Shown here: positions 34,101 through 41,184 of the stretch, piece by piece
Layout: every line of letters starts with the position of its first letter
Position numbering within the stretch: the stretch's first letter is position 1
Assembly: GCA_002007465.1 (NCBI GenBank)
Contig: LNAC01000137.1
Coordinates: 3,189,771-3,253,770 of the forward strand
Origin: Ailurus styani
Taxonomy: Eukaryota; Chordata; Mammalia; Carnivora; Ailuridae
Direction: 5' to 3'
DNA: 64,000 nucleotides
Position numbers and translations under genes: made by a program
The notes under the pieces: generated by a model
The model's database searches: none
Told to the model about the DNA's origin: nothing
The model's input: only the letters and a program-made list of their open reading frames with translations

Positions 34101-35039
34101 ATTTGGACAGGAAGTCAACTTGTGTAACAGGTAGCATTTCATATGATCTGAAGTTCTAAATGGTTCTCTGATTTAAGGGAAGTTAAATTGAATAGGTTTC
34201 CTCTAGATATTGGCCATAACATGTATAAAATGTATATTAAGGAGGAATTACAAAGTACTTTGATTTCAATGCTAGTAGAAACTGGCCAGCAAAAAGGTGC
34301 ATTTTATTTTTAAATTAATGGATCACTTGGGAATTACTGACTTGAAGTATCAAAGGATATTTGCATGTGAATGTGGGTTATGTTCTTTCTCACCTTGTAG
34401 CATATTCTATGAAAGTTGAGTTGACCGGTAGCTAAAAATCTGTTTTAACAGCATGTAAAAAGTTATTTTATCTGTTACAAGTCATTATTCAATTTTGAAT
34501 GTTATGTAGTTTCTTTTTAACAGTTTAGGTAACAAGGTCTGTTTTTCATTCTGGTGCTTTTATTAATTTTGATAGTATGATGTTACTTACTACTGAAATG
34601 TAAGCTAGAGTGTACACTAGAATGTAAGCTCCATGAGAGCAGGTACCTTGTTTGTCTTTATTGCTGTATCTATTTCCAACGCCTGATGACAGTGCCTGGC
34701 ACATAGTAGGCACTCAATAAATACTTGTTGAATGAATGAATGAATGAGTACTGGTGGAATACTCCATTAGCTCTACTCTTCTTTTAGCTAGAGAACATGA
34801 GCAAATTTGCGCATGACAACTTCCAGGACAGGTGAACACTGAAGAATTGACCTCTTAAACCTAATAATGTGGTGACAAGCTGCCCACATGCTTCTTGACT
34901 TCAGATGAAAATCTGCTTGAAGGCAAAACAAATAATATTTGAAAGAAAAACCAAATGCCATTTTTGTCTTCTAGGTCGTGGAGGGCCCCCAAGACCCAAC
35001 AGAGGGATGCCGCAAATGAACACTCAGCAAGTGAATTAA
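12460..35039 (+). CDS. CAPRIN1: CAPRIN1 (caprin-1), coding exons 3-19; 5' part outside window
   Basis: Caprin-1 is a cytoplasmic RNA-binding protein that partners G3BP1/2 and FMRP in stress granules and neuronal RNA granules and affects translation and proliferation. Seventeen exons (listed singly) splice into one open frame of 637 codons plus TAA. Adding the 72 residues expected from the missing first coding exon gives 709, the human length. In order: the coiled-coil/helical homology region HR1 (exons 3-7, QERMNKGERLNQDQL to KEIVERVFQSNYF), an acidic stretch, the G3BP-binding motif YNFIQDSMLDFENQ across exons 10/11, a Gln/Pro/Ser-rich disordered region, and C-terminal RGG/RG boxes (exons 16-19). 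Every junction has an AG acceptor and a GT donor except one GC donor. The protein is near-identical to human as I remember it; visible changes include Ala at about residue 193 (KLADPERD) and YKALKE. NAT10 follows on the same strand, as in human 11p13. The identification is very secure. Confidence 0.97.
12631..12717 (+). CDS. CAPRIN1: CAPRIN1 coding exon 4
   Basis: Phase-0 exon of 29 codons, beginning DAVSKYQEVTNNLEF and ending ALSQD (residues 94-122). Acceptor ttttag, donor gtaagt. It is only 108 bases after the previous exon. Confidence 0.97.
12888..13091 (+). mobile_element. CAN-SINE with internal 12-bp tandem duplication
   Basis: Sense copy (gggtgcctgagtggcttag to aaataaataaataaaatctt plus poly-A). 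The string gagccctgcatc occurs twice in tandem in the middle of the body, a small copy-specific duplication. Lies in CAPRIN1 intron 4. Confidence 0.9.
13640..14190 (+). mobile_element. MIR element, interrupted
   Basis: ctggaaccagactgtctggt, then tttgaatcctgattgtgcca (13670-13710), is the MIR core, and ttctaatctgtaaagtggcg (from 14076) is its continuation. Between them sit an unassigned 13750-13836 segment and the CAN-SINE at 13852-14064. Confidence 0.7.
13852..14064 (-). mobile_element. CAN-SINE
   Basis: Antisense full-length copy. Target duplication ctgcttcagttttc at 13837-13850 and from 14065. Inserted inside a MIR. Confidence 0.94.
14340..14534 (-). mobile_element. CAN-SINE
   Basis: Antisense copy ending ccacccaggcgccc. 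Target duplication tctttttctgatttctt (from 14322 and from 14535). Confidence 0.94.
14812..14981 (+). mobile_element. CAN-SINE (older subfamily, sense)
   Basis: ggggcacctgggtggctcag head followed by ttggttaagcatccgccttt, TC-rich region and poly-A. The ttggttaagc form differs from the gggttaaagc form of younger copies nearby. Confidence 0.9.
15534..15743 (-). mobile_element. CAN-SINE
   Basis: Antisense copy with a perfect 19-bp duplication aaagagtgatcttttttaa at 15515-15533 and 15744-15762. Confidence 0.95.
15985..16093 (-). mobile_element. tRNA-derived SINE fragment (old)
   Basis: Antisense: tagcatggggcttgaactca, tgagatcaagagtcgcatgc, gactgagccagctgggcacg. An old, short relative of CAN-SINEs close to the tRNA part. 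Confidence 0.8.
16310..16530 (-). mobile_element. L1 3'-region fragment (antisense, ancient)
   Basis: tttttattatgaaaaatggc, followed by a tgcccctgtatccacactca / ttttgaagcaaatcccaaat pattern, is the usual antisense appearance of old mammalian L1 3' ends. The subfamily is not assignable by eye. Confidence 0.5.
16754..16992 (+). CDS. CAPRIN1: CAPRIN1 coding exon 5
   Basis: 239-base exon, phase 0 in and phase 2 out, beginning IQKTIKKTARREQLMREEAE and ending ERDMSLR (split Arg codon). Contains KLADPERD where I remember human as KLVDPERD. Largest coding exon in the window; core of the HR1 helical dimer region. Donor gtatag. Confidence 0.97.
17084..17166 (+). CDS. CAPRIN1: CAPRIN1 coding exon 6
   Basis: 83 bases: completes Arg, then LNEQYEHASIHLWDLLEGKE and KSVCGTT, ending on the first base of a Tyr codon. 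Donor gtgagt. Separated from exon 5 by a 91-base intron. Confidence 0.97.
17652..17879 (-). mobile_element. CAN-SINE
   Basis: Antisense copy with perfect duplication gtgcatattgatttta at 17636-17651 and 17880-17895. Confidence 0.95.
18840..19470 (+). mobile_element. L2 LINE 3' end
   Basis: A diverged series of L2 3' blocks: ttaatggctttcttgaatta, gttctggcccttaccagact, a cctgcctgggtccaattcat block, tagggcagatactgtatctt and a decayed 'taggtgttaaatacatcctaaatgaataa'-like terminus. Ancient; explains the small open frames on both strands here. Confidence 0.7.
19724..19861 (+). CDS. CAPRIN1: CAPRIN1 coding exon 7
   Basis: 138 bases: completes Tyr, then KALKEIVERVFQSNYFDSTH, NHQNGLCEEEEAASAP and the acidic run TVEDQVAET, ending on the first base of Glu. 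This covers the end of HR1 and the FMRP-binding segment. Donor gtaagt. Confidence 0.97.
20053..20168 (+). mobile_element. CAN-SINE, 3' half replaced by poly-C with N
   Basis: Starts ggggcacctgggtggctcag and proceeds normally to gagccctgcatctggctcc, then abruptly becomes a-N-t and 15 C's (N at 20152) with no TC-rich segment or A tail. Likely an unresolved or collapsed stretch rather than a natural end. Confidence 0.85.
20536..20760 (+). mobile_element. MIR SINE
   Basis: Series typical of MIR: gaatcacattgcctggattg, ttgacactcattagctatgt, aactttgggcaagtgactga, acctcaggttctctg, ggcacatagtaggcgcttca. Nearly full length, sense. Confidence 0.88.
21188..21240 (+). CDS. CAPRIN1: CAPRIN1 coding exon 8
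   Basis: 53 bases: completes Glu, then PEPAEEYTEQSEVESTE, an acidic linker. Acceptor tcttag, donor gtatga. Confidence 0.96.
21318..21404 (+). CDS. CAPRIN1: CAPRIN1 coding exon 9
   Basis: Phase-0 exon of 29 codons starting YVNRQFMAETQFSSGEKEQ and ending WTVETVE. Follows exon 8 after a 77-base intron. Donor gtaaga. Confidence 0.97.
21808..22026 (-). mobile_element. CAN-SINE, first of a tandem pair
   Basis: Antisense full-length copy ending ccacccaggcgccc, directly followed by the T-tail of a second copy. The shared outer duplication tctagtgtttctt (21795-21807 and 22222-22234) shows one element landed in or beside the other's end. Confidence 0.93.
22027..22219 (-). mobile_element. CAN-SINE, second of a tandem pair
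   Basis: Antisense copy starting in a T-run and ending ccacccaggcaccg. It has a slightly different body (gcccgacgcggggcttgatc) from its partner, so it is a separate insertion rather than a duplication. Confidence 0.92.
22595..22646. repeat. 34-bp-period direct repeat with ACTAGT palindromes
   Basis: gtaattgtactagtacct occurs at 22595-22612 and again at 22629-22646, with more actagt/tactag palindromes between. A local tandem duplication of self-complementary sequence. Confidence 0.85.
23922..24077 (+). CDS. CAPRIN1: CAPRIN1 coding exon 10
   Basis: Phase-0 exon of 52 codons, VVNSLQQQPQAASPS to MAQMQGPYNFIQ. Ends in the first half of the G3BP1 NTF2L-binding motif (YNFIQ). Acceptor ctttag, donor gtaggt. 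Confidence 0.97.
24163..24271 (+). CDS. CAPRIN1: CAPRIN1 coding exon 11
   Basis: 109 bases, beginning DSMLDFENQTLDPAIVSAQP, the second half of the G3BP-binding motif, and ending CPP plus the first base of Val. The donor gttagt is a weaker variant. An 85-base intron precedes it. Confidence 0.97.
25038..25225 (+). mobile_element. CAN-SINE (older, sense)
   Basis: ggcgtgcctgggtgggtcag head with cggttaagtgtctgcc, ending in aataaataaataacg. Flanking strings ataacgtatttag and ataacgtgtaaat are a decayed duplication. Confidence 0.88.
25772..25944 (+). mobile_element. CAN-SINE (young, sense)
   Basis: ggggcgcctgggtggctcag to ataaagaaaatcttaaaaaa. Duplication tattacctatc on both sides (25760-25770 and from 25945). 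Confidence 0.94.
26311..26372 (+). CDS. CAPRIN1: CAPRIN1 coding exon 12
   Basis: 62 bases: completes Val, then HSESRLAQPNQVPVQPEATQ. Acceptor ttacag, donor gtaaga. Confidence 0.97.
26373..26864 (+). other. CAPRIN1: CAPRIN1 intron 12
   Basis: 492 bases of AT-rich sequence with no repeat I recognise. Ends ctgtgtag. Confidence 0.8.
26865..26975 (+). CDS. CAPRIN1: CAPRIN1 coding exon 13 (GC splice donor)
   Basis: Phase-0 exon of 37 codons, VPLVSSTSEGYTASQPLYQP to KEPIDQIQ. The following intron begins gcaagt, not gt. No GT shift restores the frame with exon 14, so this is a GC-AG intron with an otherwise ideal donor (CAG|GCAAGT). Confidence 0.96.
27200..27349 (+). CDS. CAPRIN1: CAPRIN1 coding exon 14
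   Basis: Phase-0 exon of 50 codons, ATISLNTDQTTASSSLPAAS to NVNAAPFQSMQT. Ser/Thr/Gln-rich disordered region. Acceptor gtttag (of the GC-AG intron), donor gtaggt. Confidence 0.97.
27350..28270 (+). other. CAPRIN1: CAPRIN1 intron 14
   Basis: Contains an old antisense L1-like fragment (about 27560-27740) and a compound AT/GT microsatellite (28060-28156). Nothing else recognised. Confidence 0.75.
28060..28156. repeat. (TA)n/(TG)n compound microsatellite
   Basis: TATATATATG, GTGTGTATATATACATATG, then a long pure GT run to 28154. Probably length-polymorphic. Confidence 0.9.
28271..28421 (+). CDS. CAPRIN1: CAPRIN1 coding exon 15
   Basis: 151 bases: VFNMNAPVPPVNEPETLKQQ, NQYQASYNQSFSSQPHQVEQ, TDLQQEQLQT plus the first base of Val. 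Gln-rich low-complexity segment. Donor gtagga. Confidence 0.97.
29526..29692 (-). mobile_element. CAN-SINE (older)
   Basis: Antisense, internally shortened copy ending ccacccaggcgccc. Flanked by attctggtatttta and attcctggtatttta. Confidence 0.88.
30633..30876 (-). mobile_element. CAN-SINE with long T/TA-rich tail
   Basis: Antisense copy. Perfect duplication gataagaaagctttt at 30618-30632 and 30877-30891. The tail has expanded into TTTATT repeats. Confidence 0.94.
31341..31535 (+). CDS. CAPRIN1: CAPRIN1 coding exon 16
   Basis: 195 bases: VVGTYHGSQDQPHQVTGNHQ, QPPQQNTGFPRSSQPYYNSR, GVSRGGSRGARGLMNGYRGP, ANGFR plus a split Gly. First RGG/RG box, an RNA-binding and phase-separation element that is a target of arginine methylation. 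Donor gtacaa. Confidence 0.97.
31536..32216 (+). other. CAPRIN1: CAPRIN1 intron 16
   Basis: One antisense CAN-SINE (31682-31880). The rest is AT-rich and ends aatttcag. Confidence 0.8.
31682..31880 (-). mobile_element. CAN-SINE (intermediate age)
   Basis: Antisense copy with ggagcctgatgtggggctca and a damaged head (gagccacccaggtagtcc). Flanked by tgttacaggca and tgttataggca. Confidence 0.9.
32217..32317 (+). CDS. CAPRIN1: CAPRIN1 coding exon 17
   Basis: 101 bases: completes Gly, then GYDGYRPSFSNTPNSGYTQS and QFSAPRDYSGYQR. Aromatic/Arg-rich low-complexity sequence that favours phase separation. Donor gtaggt. Confidence 0.97.
32318..33381 (+). other. CAPRIN1: CAPRIN1 intron 17
   Basis: Dominated by a 5'-truncated sense L1 3' end (32526-33176). 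The remainder is unrecognised. Confidence 0.8.
32526..33176 (+). mobile_element. 5'-truncated L1 LINE, 3' end
   Basis: Starts tgcactgttggtgggattac (the ORF2 C-terminal coding region common to mammalian L1) and passes through caatggaatattac-type sequence, ggaaatggatggacctagag and gaaataagtcagagaaagac to a carnivore-type 3' UTR ending acacctgaaactaatataat and an A-rich tail. aatgatttt repeats at both ends (32517-32525, 33177-33185). ORF2 remnants carry stops; not active. Confidence 0.88.
33382..33445 (+). CDS. CAPRIN1: CAPRIN1 coding exon 18
   Basis: 64 bases: DGYQQNFKRGSGQSGPRGAP then R and the first base of Gly. Acceptor ttttag, donor gtaata. If the donor is not used, translation continues NILWW-stop (ends 33465), giving the shorter caprin-1 isoform. 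Confidence 0.97.
33446..33465 (+). CDS. CAPRIN1: CAPRIN1 alternative C-terminus (exon 18 read-through)
   Basis: Reading past the exon 18 donor completes Gly and adds Asn-Ile-Leu-Trp-Trp before TGA. The length then becomes 694 residues, the size I remember for the annotated human isoform 2. An AATAAA at 33997-34002 could serve the retained transcript. Confidence 0.6.
34595..34745 (+). mobile_element. L2 LINE 3' terminus
   Basis: aatgtaagctccatgagagc, aggtaccttgtttgtcttta, cagtgcctggcacatagtag and gcactcaataaatacttgtt followed by tgaa repeats: a well-preserved L2 end. Confidence 0.9.
34975..35039 (+). CDS. CAPRIN1: CAPRIN1 terminal coding exon 19
   Basis: 65 bases: completes Gly, then RGGPPRPNRGMPQMNTQQVN and TAA. 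Last RGG box. Acceptor ttctag. The C-terminal peptide is exactly that of mammalian caprin-1. Confidence 0.98.
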
Positions 35040-36013
35040 TCTGATTCACAGGATTATGTTAAAACGCCAAAAACACACTGGCCAGTGTACCATAATATGT
35101 TACCAGAAGAGTTATTATCTATTTGTTCTCCCTTTCAGGAAACTTATTGTAAAGGGACTGTTTTCATCCCATAAAGACAGGACTACAATTGTCAGCTTTA
35201 TATTACCTGGATATGGAAGGAAACTATTTTTATTCTGCATGTTCTGTCCTAAGCGTCATCTTGAGCCTTGCACATGATACTCAGATTCCTCACCCTTGCT
35301 TAGGAGTAAAACATAATACACTTTACAGGGTGATATCTCCATAGTTACTTGAAGTGGCTTGGAAAAAGCAAGATTGACTTTTGACATTGGATAAAATCTA
35401 CAGATCAGCCCTAGAGTTATTCAATGGTAATTGACAAAACTAAAATATTTCCCTTCGAGAAGGAGTGGAGTGTGGTTTGGCAGAACAACTGCATTTCACA
35501 GCTTTTCCAGTTAAATTGGAGCACTGAACGTTAGATGCATACCAAATTATGCATGGGCCCTTAATATAAAAGGCTGGCTACCAGCTTTGACACAGCACTA
35601 TTCATCCTCTGGCCAAACGACTGTGGTTAAAAACACATGTAAATTGCTTTTTAACAGCTGATACTGTATAAGACAAAGCCAAAATGCAAAATTAGGCTTT
35701 GATTGGCACTTTTTGAAAAATATGCAACAAACATGGGATGTAATCTGGATGGCCGCTTCTGTATTTAATGTGAAGTATTTAGATACCTTTTTGAACACTT
35801 TAACAGTTTCTTCGACAATGACTTTTGTAAGGATTGGTACTATATATCATTCCTTACAATGTACATTGTCTGTCACTAATCCTTGGATCTTGCTGTATTG
35901 TCACCTAAATTGGTACAGGTACTGATGAAAATATCTAATGGATAATCATAACACTCTTGGTCACATGTTTTTCCTGCAGCCTGAAGGTTTTTAAAAGAAA
36001 AATATCAAATGCC

Positions 36014-36021
36014 TGCTGCTA
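36014..36021 (+). promoter_or_regulatory. miR-15/16 family 8-mer seed site in CAPRIN1 3' UTR
   Basis: tgctgcta is a full 8-mer complement to the miR-15/16 seed. Caprin-1 has been reported as a miR-16 target, which fits. Function in this species is inferred. Confidence 0.45.
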
Positions 36022-36135
36022 CCACCCTTTTAAATTGCTATCTTTTGCAAAGCACCAGTATGTATTTTAGATTGATTTCCCTATTTTAGGGAAATGACAG
36101 ACAGTAGTCTCAGTTCTGATGGTATAAGCAAAACA

Positions 36136-36141
36136 AATAAA
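36136..36141 (+). terminator. CAPRIN1 proximal poly(A) signal
   Basis: AATAAA in the 3' UTR about 1.1 kb after the stop codon, followed by an AT-rich stretch and gttgtatcttg. Confidence 0.5.
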
Positions 36142-36792
36142 ACATGTTTATAAAAGTTGTATCTTGAAACACTGGTGTTCAACAGCTAGCAGTTTATGTG
36201 GTTTATCCCATGCATTGTTAGTGTTTCAAATTTTATGGTTATCTCCAGCAGCTATTTCTGTAGTAGTTGCATTTATCTTTTGTCTAACCCTAATTGAAGT
36301 ACCTTTTTCTCATGGAGGCATTTATATTCAAAGTGGTGATTCCTTCACTTAGATGCATAGGGAGAGTCACAAGTTTGATGGAGATGACAGTCGAGTAATT
36401 TATGTATCATTGGAATTTGTGCTAGCAGTTTGAGCACTAGTTCTGTGTGCCTATGAACTTAATGCTGCTTGTCATATCCCACCTTGACTTCATGGAGAAT
36501 TAATCCCATCTATTCAGCAAAGGCTACTAATACTAAGTGAATGGTATTTTCTGTGCAGAAATTGAATTTTGTTTTATTAGCCTTTAGCTAAGGAATTTTT
36601 CCAGTAGGTGCTCAGCTACTAAAGAAAAACAAAAAACAAGACACAAAACTATTCTCAAACATTCATTATTAGACAACTGGAGTTTTTGCTGGTTTTGTAA
36701 CCTACTAAAATGGATAGGCTGTTGAACATTCCACATTCAAAAGTTTTTTGTAGGGTGGTGGGGAAGGGGCGTATCTTCAATGTTTATTTTAA

Positions 36793-36798
36793 AATAAA
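36793..36798 (+). terminator. CAPRIN1 distal poly(A) signal
   Basis: AATAAA (within ttttaaaataaaataag) with a strong GT-rich element 30-45 bases downstream. Confidence 0.6.
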
Positions 36799-39419
36799 AT
36801 AAGTTCTTGACTTTTCTCATGTGTGGTTGTGGTACATCATATTGGAAGGGTTCTGTTTACTTTTGCAAATGAGTATTTCTTTTGCTAGCACCTCCCGTTG
36901 TGTGCTTTAAATGACATCTGCCTGGGATGTACCACAACCATATGTTAGCTGTATTTTATGGGGAATAGATAAAATATTTGTGGTTTACTGGGTAATCCCT
37001 AGATGTGTATGCTTACAATCCTTCTATATATAAAACTAAATTTACTATCTATGTAGAAAATAACTTCATGACATTTAAAATTGAAGTAAATAAGTTCTTT
37101 ATACAGTGATCTCTATGAATTAGTTGAGAGATGGGATGGGGGACAAATGCTTTCTAGGTTTCAAACTTCTATGCATTAGTGTAGATGTGATTGTGTAAAG
37201 GTGTTAGTAGTTTTATTATTTCTATGTATGTTTTTAAAAGAATCGTTTGTTCTTTTGGAAATATTATACTTTTTTTTTGGCATTCTATCATCATAGTCTA
37301 AATGTTAAGCTTTTGTGTCTCAATTCAGACTATATTTTTAAAAGGAATACCTCATTATGAGGCAGAGAACTTTTTAAAAAGAAGTCCCGTTAAGATCTAA
37401 GTCTTGGTACTAAGCGTTCTGTATAATACGTGAATACTTTGTCCTACCTGCAGAAGGCCTTTTGTTTGGTCAAATGATTATTTTAGCAGAGTTGCAAGGA
37501 AATGACTGTCACATGTGTCATTGTAGCTTCTTGGTATAGTAAGACTCCACATATAAGGTAGTTTATAAATGCACAGTGTCAATCATCTCATGTGGATAAT
37601 GAGACTTCTGTTTTAAAGCTTTAAGGTAGAATGTCATTGATAACCTTGGTTAGAGCAGTTTTATTTCTAGATCCTAATATCCCTAAAGAATATGGAAGGG
37701 TTTTGCAATCACTGGATCCTGATATTAAAACAAATATCCTTTAAACATTTTTAATCAGTTAGCTTCTACAGTTCTTTTGACTCCTATATATGGATCTCTG
37801 TTACGGTGGGAAACTTTTCCACATATAGGAGGCATGAGAATTTGTGTTTATTCTCAGAAGCCTCCATAAGTGAGGTGCTCTGTTGACGACCAGTTCATAA
37901 AATGTAGATGGCAGTTGAGTAGTCAGTTTCCTAAGTGAGGAAATTTGTACAGTTCATTATATTTCCAGTAATATATCTAATTAGGGGAATGAGATACAGG
38001 TAAGCACTGAGTTCAAACCCTTCTTCATTTCATCTTTTAAGTTCCTGAATTCTCATCCTACTTGAGTTCTAATTAAGCACTTTTAAATTTTACTGACTAA
38101 ATTATATTCAAAGAATCAGTATTGCCCTTGAGCTTATCCCTTCTGTAGAGTCAGTTCGGAGGGAAACCATCAGGAAAACAAATGTAAATTGTTAAGGCAT
38201 ATCTCCATACCTTTTCCCATTCTGAGGTTTATAACAATACTGGAAAAGAATAGTAAATGTCTTAAATTACATTAGATTAAATATTAAAATCTGATTACTG
38301 TGCTTGAGTGAAGTCTACATTAGTTGTGTGTACTATCCAGCAAAGCTCTGAAGTTCTACTTGTGAGAGGAGAGAAGGAACAAGATTAAAAGAAATCTTTC
38401 TGGTAGCCTTAACTTCTAAAGAGACTAGTCTACCATACCTTCTTTCAGTCAGGATCTTAATACCTTAATTTAACAGGTGTTGCGAGGCCTAATCCAGTCT
38501 CATGCAGAAAATTGGCTCATTGAGTATAGGCAGTACAAGACCACCTGATCTAGTAAAGGCAATTCTCAGTGTTGTATTTTTATTTGTAAATACTAGTTTT
38601 CTTTAAGTACTGTGTATATATTTGGGAGACACTGTATTAAGCCACTGAACTAAGGCTTCATTTGGCATATCTAGGTGTCCTTTCCAAGTATCATGGCAAG
38701 CACCAAGTATTCAGTGGTGACAAAAACCACTGTAGTTCCTGCTTTCACTGAACAGTCTCGTCAAAGATAATGATGTGGTGACACAAAAATGTACCAATGC
38801 CATGATGGAGCAACATGATTGATGACAGGTATAAAGGCCATGACTGAGATAGGTTATGACCTAATTCTAGTCAAAATGATCAGGAAAGACTTGGGAGAAA
38901 GGGATAACTGAACTTAAGACTTGATGGATGAGGAGTAATTAGAGAAGTAGAAGAGTTTGTCCAAAGGTACTCTCTCCAGTGACTGAGAAGGCTGTCTGCA
39001 CAAATGGGAGAAGTATGGGTTTTAGTAGTTAGTGGCTGAAGAAACAGGTAAAGGGTACTATAGATGGTTTTATAGTTATGTTCCATGTTAAATTTTGTCT
39101 CTTAACAGTTGGAAACTAAAGGGTTTCTAAACTGTGTGTAAGGGGCCAGGGGTGGGTTAAAGGATGGTCACCTAATAAAATTGCCATTTAAAGAATACAC
39201 AACGCATTGCTGAGAATAAAATGTATGGGGCAAGATGTCTATTGGAGTTAGCCCATTGAGAAATTATTACAACATAAAGTGGAAGGCGGTAGTGAATGGA
39301 TTCTACATGTTTCCTGTCTCACTGGCCATTACTCAATAATCGGTATCCTTTGGTGGGTAATCCAGTTTTGAGACCTTGATCGCTAGGTACAATCTTTCCT
39401 AGGTAATCTCATCTAATCC

Positions 39420-40250
39420 CAGGACTTTGAATACAATCACTATTTCAGTCACTCCTTAATACTTCTAGGTCCCAAACTCCCCAAAACTCCAGTCCTAGTC
39501 AGTATCTCGATTTGAATGTCTTGAGTGTTCCAAATCTCTTAATTAGCTTGCAATCATCCATTTGCTTAGGGCAAATACTTTGGCTATCACTTTTTTTCTT
39601 TCATACCCTGTATCTATCTAGTCCTTAAGCAACCTACATGGTTCTATGTTGAAAATATATCCTGAGTCATCTAGCACTTCTAACCATTACTACCACTAGC
39701 TTCGAGCAGGTAACTACAGTAGCTTATGATGGCTGGCTGCTGCTACTCTTGCCCTTCTGCAGTGATTTTTGCACAGCAGCCAAGAAAGCCTTTTCTGAAG
39801 GCAAGTCAGATTTTGTCACTTCCCAGTTCCTCAAACTCCACTGGTTTTCCCATCACCTAGAATTCTAAAGTTTTGTCCACGTGTGTTCATTATTTGGCCT
39901 AATTTCCTACCATTTTGTTCTTGATCATTGTAATCTGCATACATAAGCCGCTTCGCTACCTTGCCAAGACACTTCTCATCTAGAAGTCTATGTGTTACAT
40001 CTTTAGTGTTGGAGAGCTTTTCACTCAAGTATGTTTAATGCTCATTCTTTCTAAATTCAGGTGTTTGCTCCAGTGTCATTGCCTCATAGGCCTTCCATGG
40101 CCACCACTAAACATATCCTTCATCACTATTTACTTGCTGGATACTTTTTTCTTAATAGCACTTAAAACTTAGAATTATGCAAACTTCATGAGTGAGAGGA
40201 ACATTTTGGGCACTTGATCCCATGTGTCTGGCGTGTTGACATTTTTGTTG
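39420..40250 (+). mobile_element. L2 LINE 3' region
   Basis: Order of motifs typical of L2: gcagtgatttttgcacagca, gcaagtcagattttgtcact, cccagttcctcaaactccac, tggttttcccatcacctaga, gccttccatggccaccacta, cttaatagcacttaaaactt. Diverged and noncoding. Confidence 0.78.
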
Positions 40251-40319
40251 AGTGAACTAGGAAATGGTGGATATTGGACTAAATGGGTGGCGGTGGTGAT
40301 TACATTATAATTGGAAGTG

Positions 40320-40470
40320 TCTTGATTTGAGGAAGGAGTTTCAGTGAAGAAGGCAAGAGAAGTTCGGCTTCAGACATTTTGAATTTGAGGTATCCGAAAA
40401 ATGTCAAGCAAGCAATTGGGATTTGTTTACTTGAAGGTCAACGAACTGGCCCAAAGACAAGAATGTATAA
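40320..40470 (+). repeat. Ancient interspersed repeat fragment (family not assigned)
   Basis: cagacattttgaatttgagg followed by a tatccgaaaaatgtcaagca stretch resembles the 'gttaagtttgagatgcctattagacatccaagtgg' consensus I know from mammalian genomes. The same family also appears at 54730-55760. Bases 40364-40466 are copied into NAT10 intron 3. Confidence 0.5.
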
Positions 40471-41079
40471 TATATACGAGGTTCTTGTGCTTGGCCGAGT
40501 TTCGCCTGGGAGCTGGTGGGGGTGGGGGGTGGAGGAAGAAAGAAGGTGAAGTAATTTAGCAAGAGCAGAGCCCCAGAGCTAGTTTTCAGAAGAGCGCCGT
40601 CATCTGATGGCCAGATAAAGGCCTAAAGGGAGCTCAAAGTACCCGTACTGGTGGGTAGAGAGCCCACTGAATTCTCGACAGGTCTACAGGATCGTTTTTG
40701 CAGGTGTGGAGGGTCAGGTGAAATGAATTAGGTCTGCTGGTCGAGCTTCCTCATTTTGTCACATTAAAGTGGGAAGTTATTCTAATAAAAATCGGTAAAA
40801 TGACGCACAGATCCCTGGAGTCTGTCGTCTCATAAAAGTAGGCTAATACACAACCTTGGACCACTTACCGTGTACTGTCCCGGACCCATGTGGGAACCCG
40901 GGCTCGCCCCATACAGTCGCAGGTGCTGGGGATGCCGATATCTGTATGTATATTTTGCCCTTCGAAGCCAGGGTATTTTGAGTCTGACGAGCGGTACCCC
41001 AGCCCCAGCTGCCCAGAGCAGTAGCTGAATTCCAGAGCCGTGCTGGCGATTTAGGTCGCAGCTCCGCCTCCCGGGCCTC

Positions 41080-41087
41080 TGACGTCA
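41080..41087. promoter_or_regulatory. CRE (CREB/ATF site)
   Basis: Perfect palindrome TGACGTCA in the NAT10 promoter island, roughly 100 bases before the likely start region. Confidence 0.65.
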
Positions 41088-41143
41088 TCACACAGCGACC
41101 TGGTTGAGGAAGGTCCCCGCAGCGCATCACGCCGTTCCGTTAG

Positions 41144-41155
41144 TGCGCTTGCGCA
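41144..41155. promoter_or_regulatory. NRF1-like site
   Basis: tgcgcttgcgca is a palindromic near match to the NRF1 consensus (YGCGCAYGCGCR), close to the inferred transcription start. Confidence 0.5.
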
Positions 41156-41184
41156 CACACTGATTTCTGGGGCCTGAGCGGGAC

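Larger units (their letters stand above)
33446..34974 (+). other. CAPRIN1: CAPRIN1 intron 18
   Basis: AT-rich and SINE-free, with an L2 3' end near its right side (34595-34745). The 5' part may be exonic in the short isoform. Confidence 0.75.
1..36815 (+). other. CAPRIN1: CAPRIN1 transcription unit, 3' portion (intron 2 to poly(A))
   Basis: This is the extent of the gene within the window. The left edge is inside the intron after the start-codon exon, because no exon encoding the N-terminus through LRNLEKKK is present and the first base here is already CpG-rich noncoding sequence. The right end is set by the distal AATAAA at 36793 followed by a GT-rich element. Promoter, exon 1 and exon 2 are off the left edge. 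Confidence 0.85.
35040..36815 (+). other. CAPRIN1: CAPRIN1 3' UTR
   Basis: Follows TAA in the last exon. Repeat-free and AT-rich. Candidate poly(A) signals at 36136-36141 and 36793-36798; the second is followed by a GT-rich downstream element (tgtgtggttgtgg), so the distal end near 36815 is preferred. No open frame here has coding support. Confidence 0.75.
36816..40850. other. CAPRIN1-NAT10 intergenic region
   Basis: No SINE. About 36.8-38.6 kb is AT-rich with no recognised repeat. From 38.64 to 39.1 kb and from 40.32 to 40.47 kb is sequence resembling an ancient mammalian-wide repeat (aagtttgagatgcctatt-like), and 39.42-40.25 kb is an L2 end. AATAAA motifs at 39174 and 39215 could end longer CAPRIN1 transcripts. 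No coding signal. Confidence 0.7.
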
